From Halosaccharopolyspora lacisalsi (GTDB taxonomy: Bacteria > Actinomycetota > Actinomycetes > Mycobacteriales > Pseudonocardiaceae), in assembly GCF_014137975.1 (NCBI RefSeq), contig NZ_JACGWZ010000002.1:558001-622000 (forward strand): 64,000 nucleotides of DNA, read 5' to 3'. A model generated the notes under the pieces. It saw only the letters and a program-made list of their open reading frames with translations. It made no database searches and was not told the origin of the DNA. Positions 1 to 7,821 of this stretch are shown one piece after another. A program made the translations under genes and the position numbers. How positions within the stretch are numbered: the stretch's first letter is position 1; the number at the start of each line of letters is the position of its first letter.

Positions 1-1
1 C

Positions 2-1291
2 CTGACCCGCCAACAGATGTTCTCCCTGGCAGGACACCGCACCCCCACCATCCAACGAGTACGACTGGCCGCCGACACCGACGGCCGACTCTCGGCACTC
101 GCCCACGACGTCGTGGAATGGACCTCGAAGGTCAAGGAATTCGCCGAACAGACCGCCGTACCCTCCCGCAACGTCTACGCCGCCCCGAACCGGCGCACCA
201 GCCACCGGCTCGCCGCCCTGGACGTGCCCGTACCGTCCTGGATGCGAGCACCCGGCGAGTGCCCCGGCATGTTCGGCCCCGAAGTGGCCGTGGACGAGAT
301 GGCACTGAAGTGCGGAATCGACCCCGTCGAATTCCGCGCCCGCAACGAACCCGACGTCGACCCCGAAACGGGCAAACCGTTCTCCAGCCGCCACCTCGTC
401 GAATGCCTGCGCGAAGGCGCCGACCGATTCGGCTGGCACCACCGCGACCCCACCCCCGCCTCCCGGACGGAACGCGGATGGCTCGTGGGCACGGGAGTGG
501 CCTCCTCGATCTATCCGACCCTCCGCGCGGTGTCCACCGCGACCATCCGCGTCGAAGCAGCGGACCACTACCGAGTCGACATCGGCGCCACCGACATCGG
601 CACCGGCACCTGGACCGCGCTGACCCAGATCGCCGCCGACGCCCTGGAAGTCCCCGTCGGACACGTCGACCTGCGCATCGGCGAAACCGCGCAACCCGAA
701 GCCAGCGTCGCGGGCGGCTCGACGGGAAACGCCACCTGGGGCACGGCGATCGTCGAAGCCGCCCGCGCACTCCAGGACACCCACGGTCGCCCACCCGAAA
801 TCGGAGCCGAGGCGAGCGGCACGACACCGAACAACCCCGAGACCGAACGGTTCGCCATGTTCGCCCACGGTGCCCAGTTCGCCGAGGTACGCGTACACGC
901 CGACACCGGGGAGATCCGAGTGCCGCGGATGCTGGGCGTGTTCGCCGCGGGACGCATCATCAACCCCCGCACGGCGCACTCCCAGTTCATCGGCGGCATG
1001 ACCATGGGACTGTCCATGGCCCTGCACGAGGTCGGCGTGCTGGACACCCGGTTCGGTCACGTGGTCAACCACGACTTCGCCGAGTACCACATCCCCACCA
1101 ACGCCGATGTCGGCGACATCGACGCCACCTGGATCGACGAGGACGACCCGTACGTCAACCCGATGGGCGCCAAGGGCATCGGCGAGATCGGCATCGTCGG
1201 CGCGGCCGCCGCCATCGCCAACGCCGCCCACCACGCCACCGGCATCCGCCTGCGCGAGCTTCCCATCACCCCCGACGCACTCCTACGGTAA
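2..1291 (+). CDS. Xanthine dehydrogenase/aldehyde oxidase molybdenum-binding subunit (5' truncated by window edge)
   Basis: The reading frame is open to the left edge, so the start lies outside the window; the first visible residues (LTRQQMF) match the interior of the molybdopterin-binding large subunit of the xanthine dehydrogenase family. This family hydroxylates purines or aldehydes using a Mo-pterin cofactor, with electrons passed to partner 2Fe-2S and FAD subunits, which must lie upstream. The visible part holds a RAPGE segment near visible residue 83 that matches the substrate-pocket arginine region, and near the C-terminus the motif MGAKGIGE, whose Glu is the family's catalytic base. 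The stop at 1289-1291 overlaps an ATG of another frame. Substrate specificity cannot be read from this fragment. Confidence 0.88.
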   Translation: MTRQQMFSLAGHRTPTIQRVRLAADTDGRLSALAHDVVEWTSKVKEFAEQTAVPSRNVYAAPNRRTSHRLAALDVPVPSWMRAPGECPGMFGPEVAVDEMALKCGIDPVEFRARNEPDVDPETGKPFSSRHLVECLREGADRFGWHHRDPTPASRTERGWLVGTGVASSIYPTLRAVSTATIRVEAADHYRVDIGATDIGTGTWTALTQIAADALEVPVGHVDLRIGETAQPEASVAGGSTGNATWGTAIVEAARALQDTHGRPPEIGAEASGTTPNNPETERFAMFAHGAQFAEVRVHADTGEIRVPRMLGVFAAGRIINPRTAHSQFIGGMTMGLSMALHEVGVLDTRFGHVVNHDFAEYHIPTNADVGDIDATWIDEDDPYVNPMGAKGIGEIGIVGAAAAIANAAHHATGIRLRELPITPDALLR

Positions 1292-1377
1292 TGCCGAAGG
1301 ACCCATCCACCGAGGTCACGCGGGGAAAGGGCGTCACCAAGCTCGCACCGCGATCGAATTCGTGCTCCCATGAGGCC

Positions 1378-1785
1378 ATGGGAGAGCCCGACCCGACCGA
1401 TCCCGATGGTCGAGACGGGAACGTGGTGTGCGGGTTCACCGTCGACCTCGTCGAGCACGCCCCGCGGATGCCGGCGGGAGTGTCCCGTGTGGAGATCCGC
1501 CTGGGCGGCGACACCGTCGGGGACCTGGACTACCGCACTTGCTCCGAGTGTCGGTTCGGGGTCCTGGAAAGCGTGCGGGTTGCCACCGCCGTCCGCCGAC
1601 GCGGTCTGGCCTCCCACGCCGTGTTCGCGATCCTGAGCGCCCACCCCGCTTACCAGTGGAGCACGTCGACCATCACCGACACCGCCGAGGCCACCGCTTT
1701 CTGGACCGCGCTCGACTGGCCCGGCATCGGGGGAACCCTCCCGTACTGCCCGCACATGCGTCGGGCCGACGAGCACAACCCCTGA
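1378..1785 (+). CDS. GNAT-like acetyltransferase domain protein
   Basis: A 135-residue protein with a GNAT-type core: a beta-strand and acetyl-CoA loop reading VATAVRRRGLASHAV, then a helix and a C-terminal FWTALDWP segment typical of the motif-B region of N-acetyltransferases. The substrate is unknown. I chose ATG 1378 because a GAGG sits just before it. An in-frame ATG at 1291, overlapping the previous stop, would add 29 residues of low-complexity sequence and has no ribosome site. The gene sits directly behind the molybdenum subunit on the same strand, so it may be co-transcribed, but no functional link is evident. Confidence 0.6.
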   Translation: MGEPDPTDPDGRDGNVVCGFTVDLVEHAPRMPAGVSRVEIRLGGDTVGDLDYRTCSECRFGVLESVRVATAVRRRGLASHAVFAILSAHPAYQWSTSTITDTAEATAFWTALDWPGIGGTLPYCPHMRRADEHNP

Positions 1786-1923
1786 ACCCGTCCAGGACGC
1801 TGCCCAAGTAGGAGCACCATCGTCCCGGCCGGTCCCTCGTGTGGGTGAGCCTGCGTCAATCCCCACATCGCCGCTGGGGGCCGAGGTGTGTTGTGAGGTT
1901 TCCTCAGTGTCCTTCTCGGGGTG

Positions 1924-1978
1924 CCGGTAAGGAACGTGTCATGAGCCGCCATTGCGCTGCAGGGTGCGGTACACGGTC
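1924..1978. repeat. Left copy of 55-bp inverted repeat (resolvase 3' end)
   Basis: The reverse complement of 1924-1978 matches 5034-5088 at 53 of 55 positions. Both copies carry the last codons of a resolvase (ending TVYRTLxRNGGS), its TGA stop and about 20 bp of 3' flank. They face each other in opposite orientation and bracket a 3.1-kb block. Confidence 0.9.
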
Positions 1979-2091
1979 GGTCGGGACACGGAGAACAGCT
2001 CGGTGAGGTCGGTGATCGTGTAGTCGCCGCTGGCGTGCATCCGCCGCAGCTCGGCCTGCTGCTTCGGCGAGAGCTTGGGCTGCTTGCCGAA
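1939..2091 (-). pseudogene. Serine resolvase/invertase C-terminal fragment
   Basis: Minus-strand reading gives about 50 residues beginning near GKQPKLSPKQQAELRRM and ending VYRTLQRNGGS, which is the HTH_7 DNA-binding domain found at the C-terminus of Tn3/Hin-type serine recombinases. The catalytic N-terminal domain with the active serine is absent. Just upstream of KQPKL the homology stops and the sequence runs into a MITE-like inverted-repeat element (about 2113-2439), which probably separated or replaced the rest of the gene. An open frame continues through the element to about 2217, but those residues are not resolvase. The fragment cannot be active alone. Confidence 0.8.
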
Positions 2092-2112
2092 GCAGCTTGC
2101 CCTTCGGCTGGG

Positions 2113-2439
2113 AACCGGATACGCCTGAAAGGGGCCGTGGGAACTCGACGGATGGTGACCGCATAGCCATGCGAGTCCGGACGCATATCCGGGCAATCCG
2201 GCTGCTTGCCGGACCAATAACGGACGAACTCAGCGTTTTCGCTGGTGGGCCGGGCGTGAGCGTGCCGGTAAAGACAGTTCCGTCAACCCGAACGCTTGCC
2301 CGACGATTGCTTGAGCACGCACCGACCACGGACGGTCGTTTCGCGCCTCAGGCGAATGATCCACGACGCATGGGCCATTGATCGAACTGCTGACCATCGG
2401 GGACGAACAGCGCGGCCCCTTTCCGGCGTATCCGGTCCC
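2113..2439. mobile_element. MITE-like element with about 23-bp terminal inverted repeats
   Basis: The left end at about 2115-2137 (CCGGATACGCCTGAAAGGGG and three further bases) and the reverse complement of about 2414-2436 (CCGGATACGCCGGAAAGGGG and three further bases) match at 22 of 23 positions. Weaker similarity continues inward (GATGGT, CCATGCG). The roughly 330-bp interior has no convincing gene. Size, inverted ends and position at the break of the resolvase gene fit a non-autonomous miniature transposable element. A target-site duplication was not identified, so the outer borders are approximate. Confidence 0.55.
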
Positions 2440-2470
2440 CACCCTCTGAAGGTCGTGTGCGCTGCGCAGG

Positions 2471-3055
2471 TCAGGTTGTGGAAGCGGGGTCGGGTGGCAG
2501 GTGGACGGTCATGATCAGGTGGCAGGTTTCGGTGCCCGCTCCGTGGTAGGCGTGTGGGGCGTCGGCGTCGAACATGGCGGTCTGCCCGGTATCGACGGCG
2601 TGTGCGGTGCCGTCGACGACGAGGGTCATCCGTCCGGAGGTGACACTGACGGTTTCCACGACTGCGGCCTGGTGGGGATGGCTGGGATATTCCTCGCCCG
2701 GTTCCAGCTGCCAGTGCCAGACCTCGGTGGGGGCCGGTCCCGAGGTCGTCACCACGAGGCGTGCCTGGCCGCCCCGTTCTCCGGTCCACAGTGGTGGCAC
2801 GGCCTCGGCGGCGACGACGCGGACGCGGCCTTCGGGGGCTTCCTGCATCAGGGCGGACACCGAGATGCCGAGGGTGTCGGCCAGCCGGACCAGGGTGGCC
2901 AGGTTGGGGTTTCCCTCGGCTTTTTCCAGCCCCACCAGTGCTCCCTTGCTGACTTGGGCGCGCCGGGTGAGTTCCTCCAGGGTCAGGCCCGCGCGGATGC
3001 GGGCCGCTCGGACGTTGGAGGCGATCGCCCGGAGTGCTGCCGTCGTTTCAACCAT
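2471..3055 (-). CDS. XRE-family regulator with C-terminal cupin domain
   Basis: A 194-residue regulator. Residues about 10-65 form an XRE-type helix-turn-helix (RAARIRAGLTLEELTRRAQ, VSKGALVGLEKAEGNP). Residues about 110-190 form a cupin barrel with HPHQ and a C-terminal HAYHGAG segment, a likely small-ligand sensor. Regulators of this type commonly control a divergent exporter or catabolic gene. Here an EamA exporter starts 117 bp away on the opposite strand. Start chosen at ATG 3055; an ATG at 3082 has no better ribosome site. The 3' end lies about 30 bp from the MITE-like element. An imperfect inverted repeat in the shared promoter region is the candidate operator. Confidence 0.85.
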   Translation of the reverse strand: MVETTAALRAIASNVRAARIRAGLTLEELTRRAQVSKGALVGLEKAEGNPNLATLVRLADTLGISVSALMQEAPEGRVRVVAAEAVPPLWTGERGGQARLVVTTSGPAPTEVWHWQLEPGEEYPSHPHQAAVVETVSVTSGRMTLVVDGTAHAVDTGQTAMFDADAPHAYHGAGTETCHLIMTVHLPPDPASTT

Positions 3056-3090
3056 GTGATCACCACTTTCACAGTGGGTCATTTCAATGA

Positions 3091-3142
3091 ACCATACAGT
3101 CGTTCGGTTGACCCTTGTGGTCATTCTACCGTACTGTCTGGT
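3091..3142. promoter_or_regulatory. Divergent promoter region with inverted repeat
   Basis: ACCATACAGT at 3091-3100 and ACTGTCTGGT at 3133-3142 are inverted copies matching at 9 of 10 bases, lying between the XRE-cupin gene and the EamA gene. A TTGACC hexamer at about 3108 and a TACCGT hexamer 17 bp later resemble a rightward sigma-70-type promoter inside the repeat arms. Binding by the XRE-cupin protein is inferred from position only. Confidence 0.4.
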
Positions 3143-3171
3143 CGTTCCATTGACTAGTATGGGGATGTGTC

Positions 3172-4008
3172 GTGATCGCTCTGCTACTGGCCCTCGGCAG
3201 CTCGCTCGCGTACGGGTGCGCCGACTTCCTCGGCGGCCTGGGCGCCCGTCGGGCGCATGTGCTGCGGACCGTGATGATCGCGGCCCCGGCCAGCCTCGCG
3301 GTTGAACTGCTGCTGTGGCCACTGCTCGGCGCCTCGTTCAGCGCCGCGACCGTGGGATGGGGCGCACTGTCGGGAGTCGCCTCGGCCGCCGCGTTCGCCC
3401 TGCTCTACCGCACCCTGGCATTCGGCCCGATGAACGTGCTCTCACCGGTGACCGCACTGGTCTCCGCCGCGCTGCCCGTCGGCGTGGGTCTGCTGCAGGG
3501 CGAACACCTGGCCGCAGCCGGACTGGCGGGCCTGCCACTGGCCCTGGTGGCGGTGGTGCTGGTCAGCGCCAGCCCCGGCGCGGGCGCGGCACGCCCCTCA
3601 CGGACCGCGCTGCTGCTCGCACTCGGCGCGGGCGCCGCCATCGCAGGCCAGCTGATCTTTCTGCACCAGGCACCGTCCGACAGCGGAGTGGCCCCGCTGA
3701 TCATCGGCCGAGCGGTCTCCTCGACGATCACTCTCGCCGCGGCGGGACTGATGCACCGCAAGCTCGGCCCCGAACGGCCCGCGTACGCGCTCTCGGCAAC
3801 CGCGGGGGCACTGGACTCCGTGGCGAACCTGCTGTTCCTGCTCGCCGCCCGCAGCGGCAACCTCAGCATCGTCGCCGTGATCGTCGCCCTCTACCCCGCC
3901 GGCACGGTCCTGCTCGCCTGCGGCGCGACCGCCGAACGCATCCACCGCGGCCAGCTCGTGGGCCTGGGCACCGCCGCCGTCGCCGTGAGCCTGCTGGCCA
4001 CGACCTGA
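3172..4008 (+). CDS. EamA-family (DMT superfamily) transporter
   Basis: A 278-residue integral membrane protein with about ten hydrophobic segments arranged as two EamA halves (roughly residues 1-130 and 140-278), as in drug/metabolite exporters of the RhaT/YdcZ group. Such proteins export amino acids or other small metabolites; the substrate is not predictable here. The GTG start at 3172 begins directly with a membrane segment (MIALLLALGSSLAYG). The gene is divergent from the XRE-cupin regulator and is followed after 38 bp by a PaiB-like gene with a strong ribosome site, so an exporter-detoxification operon under XRE-cupin control is plausible. Confidence 0.85.
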   Translation: MIALLLALGSSLAYGCADFLGGLGARRAHVLRTVMIAAPASLAVELLLWPLLGASFSAATVGWGALSGVASAAAFALLYRTLAFGPMNVLSPVTALVSAALPVGVGLLQGEHLAAAGLAGLPLALVAVVLVSASPGAGAARPSRTALLLALGAGAAIAGQLIFLHQAPSDSGVAPLIIGRAVSSTITLAAAGLMHRKLGPERPAYALSATAGALDSVANLLFLLAARSGNLSIVAVIVALYPAGTVLLACGATAERIHRGQLVGLGTAAVAVSLLATT

Positions 4009-4046
4009 GTACGCTCACCGCTCCCACCGACAGGAAGGATAACGCC

Positions 4047-4694
4047 ATGTTGGTTCAGCCCTGGGAAGCCAGCCTGGACGACGCCGAATGGCAGAGCTGG
4101 ATCGCCGACGGCCACGACTTCGGACAACTGTGCGTCAACGGTCGGCCGGGCCATCCGCCCGTCGTCGTCCCGACCCACTTCACCTCCGACGGAGATCACC
4201 TGCTCGTCCATCTCGCCCGGCCCAATCCGGTCTGGACGGCGATCGAGCATGACCCGCACGTCGCTTTCACGGTCATCGGCGACTACGCCTTCATCCCCGG
4301 TCCCTGGCGCGCCAAGGCCGGCACACCGCTCGCCGATGGTGTGCCCACCAGCTACTACGCGACCGTCCAGTTCAGCTGTCGCGCCAGCATCGTCGACGGT
4401 CCCGAGGCCAAGGCCGAACTGCTGCGCCGCCAGATGGCCCACTTCCAGCCCGACGGCGACCACGCCCCCATCGCCGTCGACCAGCCTCCCTACGGTCGGA
4501 TGCTGCCCGGCATCCGCGGCCTGCACCTGCAGGTCACCGACGTGGTCGCCAAGTTCAAATACGACGACCAGAAACCCCTCGAGCACCGCACCGCTGTCGT
4601 CGAGGCCCTCACCGAACGCGGCCAGGGCCTCGACGTGCCCACCGCACGCCAACAGCGCCGCCGCCGGGACCGCATCGGACCCTGGAAGCCCTGA
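4047..4694 (+). CDS. PaiB-like FMN-binding negative transcriptional regulator
   Basis: A 215-residue soluble protein matching the PaiB family (split-barrel FMN-binding fold): N-terminal WIADGHDFGQL, a central PVVVPTHFTSDGDHLLVHLAR strand region broken here into its two motifs, HVAFTVIGDYAFIP, and a C-terminal PYGRMLPGIRGLHL segment. PaiB proteins in Bacillus affect sporulation and degradative enzymes; in actinomycetes the role is unproven. AGGAAGGA at 4031-4038 is a strong ribosome site for ATG 4047. It follows the EamA gene closely and precedes an AraC fragment. Confidence 0.8.
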   Translation: MLVQPWEASLDDAEWQSWIADGHDFGQLCVNGRPGHPPVVVPTHFTSDGDHLLVHLARPNPVWTAIEHDPHVAFTVIGDYAFIPGPWRAKAGTPLADGVPTSYYATVQFSCRASIVDGPEAKAELLRRQMAHFQPDGDHAPIAVDQPPYGRMLPGIRGLHLQVTDVVAKFKYDDQKPLEHRTAVVEALTERGQGLDVPTARQQRRRRDRIGPWKP

Positions 4695-4722
4695 CCCCAC
4701 CGCTGATCACGGCCTGCCCGCC

Positions 4723-5073
4723 ATGGCTCGCGCCGCGGCCGTCAGCCCACGGCACCTGGGCCGGTTGTTCCACACCGAACTGGGCACCACCCCCGCCCGC
4801 TGGGTCGAGCGGGTCCGACTCGAGCGCGCCCAACAACTCCTGCTCGACGGGCACAGCGTCACCTCGTCGGCCCGGCGCAGCGGACTCGGCAGCGACGAAA
4901 CCCTCCGCCGCGCCTTCACCCGCCACCTCGGCACCACCCCCACCGCCTACCGCCAACGCTTCGCCACCACCGGCACGGTGCAGCGCGATGCCCAGACCAG
5001 CGCGTCGGGCACCGAGTACGACGGAAACAAGAGGACCGTCTACCGCACCCTGCATCGCAATGGCGGCTCATGA
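4723..5073 (+). pseudogene. Truncated AraC-type DNA-binding domain fused to resolvase C-terminal tail
   Basis: An open frame of 116 codons. Residues 1 to about 85 are the double helix-turn-helix of an AraC/GlxA-family regulator (VSPRHLGRLFHTELGTTP, then SDETLRRAFTRHLGTTP). The sensory N-terminal domain of about 200 residues is missing. After about 20 unrelated residues the frame ends in NKRTVYRTLHRNGGS, the last residues of the serine-resolvase family, sharing the stop and flank with the 1.9-kb fragment. The chimera marks a recombination join. It has no obvious ribosome site and is probably a remnant, though expression of a stand-alone HTH cannot be excluded. Confidence 0.7.
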
Positions 5074-5088
5074 CACGTTCCTTACCGG
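5034..5088. repeat. Right copy of 55-bp inverted repeat (resolvase 3' end)
   Basis: Matches the reverse complement of 1924-1978 at 53/55 positions; includes the last resolvase codons, stop and flank. Immediately to the right, 5090-5175 is unusually AT-rich for this genome, consistent with a junction to foreign DNA. Confidence 0.9.
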
Positions 5089-5234
5089 TATCTCTTCTCG
5101 GCTGGTTTTGGGGTTGATTTTTCGGGTTAATTTTAGTCTGTACTGATATATCTATGTATATTATCTCTTGCAGTTCTCCTCTGCCCCAGAGCGACAGATC
5201 CGCTAAGCACGAAGGACGGTGATGTCGGCACTGA

Positions 5235-5284
5235 GCGGTGACGGGCATCCGAAGGCCTCGAGGCCTTCGGATGCCCGTCACCGC
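5235..5284. terminator. 50-bp perfect palindrome, likely terminator
   Basis: 25 bases (GCGGTGACGGGCATCCGAAG followed by GCCTC) are followed without spacer by their exact reverse complement. It lies 9 bp past the stop of the minus-strand symporter gene and would form a very stable hairpin in its transcript. There is no T-run, as is usual for actinomycete terminators. The absence of any loop is unusual. Confidence 0.7.
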
Positions 5285-5293
5285 GCGGGTCGC

Positions 5294-7021
5294 CTACGTG
5301 GAGGCCGGAGCGGCCTCGTCATCTCGCGCGTCCGAGGAACCGATGTCGTGCCCCCACTTCAGACGTTCCTCGCTGTCCGGTTCGAGCGCCGCCATCGGGA
5401 CCGGCGAGCTGACCCGGCGCGTCAGCCAGGACACCAGGAGGATGGTCGCCAGTCCGGCGACCATGGACACCGTCCGGAACGGGAACAGCACCGAGCCGTC
5501 CTCGTACCAGGGCCAGGGCAGGAACGGAGGCAGTCCGAAGGTCGGCTCACCACCGGACAGGCGCAGCACCAGCGAGACTCCGAACCCGCAGAGCACGCCG
5601 ATGCGATTGGCGAACGGAACGAACAGCGCGCACACCAGCATCGGGAACAGCAGCACGTAGATGAGGTCGCTGGCCAGGTACCACAGGTCGTAGACGCTGG
5701 CCACGTTCAGCGCCAGGATCGTCGCCGCCGCGCCGATCACCACGATCAGCCTGCGAATCACCTGCTGCACCTGAGCGGGGCCGGCCTGGGGACGAACCAG
5801 GCGACGGTAGACGTTCCAGCCGGTCAGCGACGAGGCCGACAGGACGGAGGAGTCCACGCTCGACATGACCGCCGCGGCCAGCGCACCGAGCCCGAGTGCG
5901 GCGACCCCGGTCGGAACGAGGTAGCGCAGGACGTAGGGCAGCACCAGCGACGGGTTGTCCAGCGGGGGTGCGCCCTGGGCCTGGAAGTCGGCCGAGGTGG
6001 CGATGATCCCGATCAGCACCGGGGGCACGGCGGCGAGCACGCACACCACGCTGGCGCCGAGGGACAGCCGCCGGGCGTTGGCCGGGCTGCTGGCCGACAG
6101 CACGCGCTGGAAGTACACCTGCCAGGGGATCCCGCCGAACACCAGCGCCAGGCCGAAGTCCCACCAGTTCCAGTACATGTGTCCCCAGGACGGGTCGTCC
6201 CATCCGGTCAGGGGCGGGAACATCGCCGCGTACGAGCCGAAGTCGATGTCGTACGTCGACCAGGCATCGCCGAGCCCGCCGACCGTGGCGGCCGCGAACG
6301 GGATGGCCGCGATGAGGCCGACGAAGATGAGCACGATCTGCACGACGTCGGTGATGGCCACCGACCACATGCCGCCCACCACTGTGTAGGCGATCGCCAC
6401 GGCGGCCGAGAGGATGATCGACACGCCGAAGTCCAGACCGATGATCGTGCCGAAGGTCGTGCCCAGGGCGGTGAGGATCGCGCCGGTCCAGAAGATCTCG
6501 CCGAGCACCGCCGGGATCGCTCCCAGTCCGGCGATCTGCTTGCCGAAGCGGATGTCGATCGGGTCGAGCATCGTGGTGAACCGGCCACGGCGCATCTTCT
6601 TGGCGAAGAACATGCCGCCGATGAGCAGGCTCAGGGCGTAGCCCCAGGGAGCCTGCGCCCAGGCCAGACCGTCGTTGAAGGTCGCCTCGGCGGCCCCGCT
6701 GATGTAGCCACCGCCGACCCAGGTCGCGGTCATCGTGAACACGCCGATCCACAGCGGCATGTTGCGGCCGGCGACCATCGTGTCGGCCAGCCCGCCACCG
6801 CGACGGGATGCCACGAACGCGCCGAGCCAGTAGAACAGCGCGTAGAACGCCATCATCGCGAACAGCCCGGGCCAGGAGACGTGGGGCTGTGCGACCGCGA
6901 CGTAGACCAAGGCGAGGGCCATCACGGCGACGAACACGCCGATCTTGATCAGGGAGCGGCTCCGCGAAGCAGCGGGCGGGCGCTCGGACGACTCGGTCTT
7001 CGTGTGTCTTTCTTCAGGCAC
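5294..7021 (-). CDS. Sodium:solute symporter, CHT1 (high-affinity choline transporter)-like
   Basis: A 575-residue SSS-family protein with about 13 membrane segments after a charged N-terminus. Its closest recognisable relatives are the SLC5A7/CHT1 choline transporters: shared motifs include GGGYISGAAEA, FGGIPWQVYFQRVLS, GLGALAAAVMSSVDSSVLSASS and LWYLASDLIYVLLFP. Sodium-coupled uptake of choline or a similar organic solute is the likely role; choline is a precursor of glycine betaine, which would suit a salt-tolerant actinomycete. GTG start at 7021. The C-terminal 40 residues are cytosolic and acidic. It stands alone, ending at a strong palindrome, and has a 155-bp upstream gap shared with the next minus-strand gene. 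Confidence 0.85.
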   Translation of the reverse strand: MPEERHTKTESSERPPAASRSRSLIKIGVFVAVMALALVYVAVAQPHVSWPGLFAMMAFYALFYWLGAFVASRRGGGLADTMVAGRNMPLWIGVFTMTATWVGGGYISGAAEATFNDGLAWAQAPWGYALSLLIGGMFFAKKMRRGRFTTMLDPIDIRFGKQIAGLGAIPAVLGEIFWTGAILTALGTTFGTIIGLDFGVSIILSAAVAIAYTVVGGMWSVAITDVVQIVLIFVGLIAAIPFAAATVGGLGDAWSTYDIDFGSYAAMFPPLTGWDDPSWGHMYWNWWDFGLALVFGGIPWQVYFQRVLSASSPANARRLSLGASVVCVLAAVPPVLIGIIATSADFQAQGAPPLDNPSLVLPYVLRYLVPTGVAALGLGALAAAVMSSVDSSVLSASSLTGWNVYRRLVRPQAGPAQVQQVIRRLIVVIGAAATILALNVASVYDLWYLASDLIYVLLFPMLVCALFVPFANRIGVLCGFGVSLVLRLSGGEPTFGLPPFLPWPWYEDGSVLFPFRTVSMVAGLATILLVSWLTRRVSSPVPMAALEPDSEERLKWGHDIGSSDARDDEAAPAST

Positions 7022-7176
7022 CGATGGCTCTTCCTGTCGGGGATTGGGACAAGTTCGACACCATAGGCGAGCGACACCGGTATGTACAGATGTACATGAG
7101 CCCAGTCATGGACGAGATCGCACTTCGACACGACACGTGGCCGAACGTGCGTGTGGCGTGCGCAAACCGGGCGGTT

Positions 7177-7752
7177 CTACAACGCGGACGCCTCTTCGTC
7201 GACGTACCGCATGACGAGCGTGCCGGCCACATCCTCGTCCGTGGCCGCGTAGACGTGGTCCGCACCCCCGTCGAAGCGAATGTAGTCACCCGGCCCGAGC
7301 GTCTCGGGGTCCGATTCCGGCCCGGTCACCAACGTTCCGGAGTGCACCAGCAACTGCTCGATCACCCTGGGGCGGTGCGCCGGGGACACGTACCGGTTCC
7401 CGGCGCGCACGTGAATCCGGTAGATCTCCAGCGTCCGGCCACCGCCGATCGTTCGGTCCACGAGCTGCACGTCGACCGCCCGACCGGGGAGTTCGGCCTC
7501 GTCGGCCCTCCGCACGACCAACCCGGTCTCCACCGGCGGGTCGGCTTCCGTGATCAACAGGCGTCCCAGGGGCACGCCGAGCACCGTGGCCAGCGCGTAG
7601 AGCGTTTCCAGCGTCGGATTGCGCTGCCCGGCCTCGAGTTCGGACAGCGTGCCCTTTCCCAGTTCGGCACGGCGGGCCACCTCGGACAGCGACAGGCCGC
7701 GATGGACGCGTGTCGCGCGCAGGTTCGCGCCGACGACCTTGACCAGCTCCAC
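7177..7752 (-). CDS. XRE-family regulator with cupin domain
   Basis: A 191-residue protein. Residues about 8-62 are an XRE helix-turn-helix (LSLSEVARRAELGKGTLSEL), residues about 115-185 a cupin with HRPRVIEQLLVHSGTL and LGPGDYIRFDGGADHVY. GTG start at 7752 is preceded by AGGAGGT. The gene is divergent from a BenE-family transporter beginning 69 bp away, so it most likely represses or activates that transporter in response to its substrate. It is a distant paralogue of the regulator at 2471-3055, which shows the same divergent-exporter layout. Confidence 0.85.
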   Translation of the reverse strand: MELVKVVGANLRATRVHRGLSLSEVARRAELGKGTLSELEAGQRNPTLETLYALATVLGVPLGRLLITEADPPVETGLVVRRADEAELPGRAVDVQLVDRTIGGGRTLEIYRIHVRAGNRYVSPAHRPRVIEQLLVHSGTLVTGPESDPETLGPGDYIRFDGGADHVYAATDEDVAGTLVMRYVDEEASAL

Positions 7753-7821
7753 CGGGACCTCCTAGCATCACTGCGTTCTATAAACAGAACGAAAGATTTT
7801 CGACAATCGGACGGATGACCC

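Noticed and set aside
118-1290. Long second frame within the molybdenum subunit gene
   Set aside because: Only its last part (after 1291) is protein-like; the rest is Arg/Pro-rich shadow of the xanthine dehydrogenase frame.
5219-7066. A 615-codon plus-strand open frame across the symporter gene
   Set aside because: It is antisense to a clear membrane protein and is rich in Gln, His, Arg and Gly without any domain; typical shadow frame in GC-rich coding DNA.
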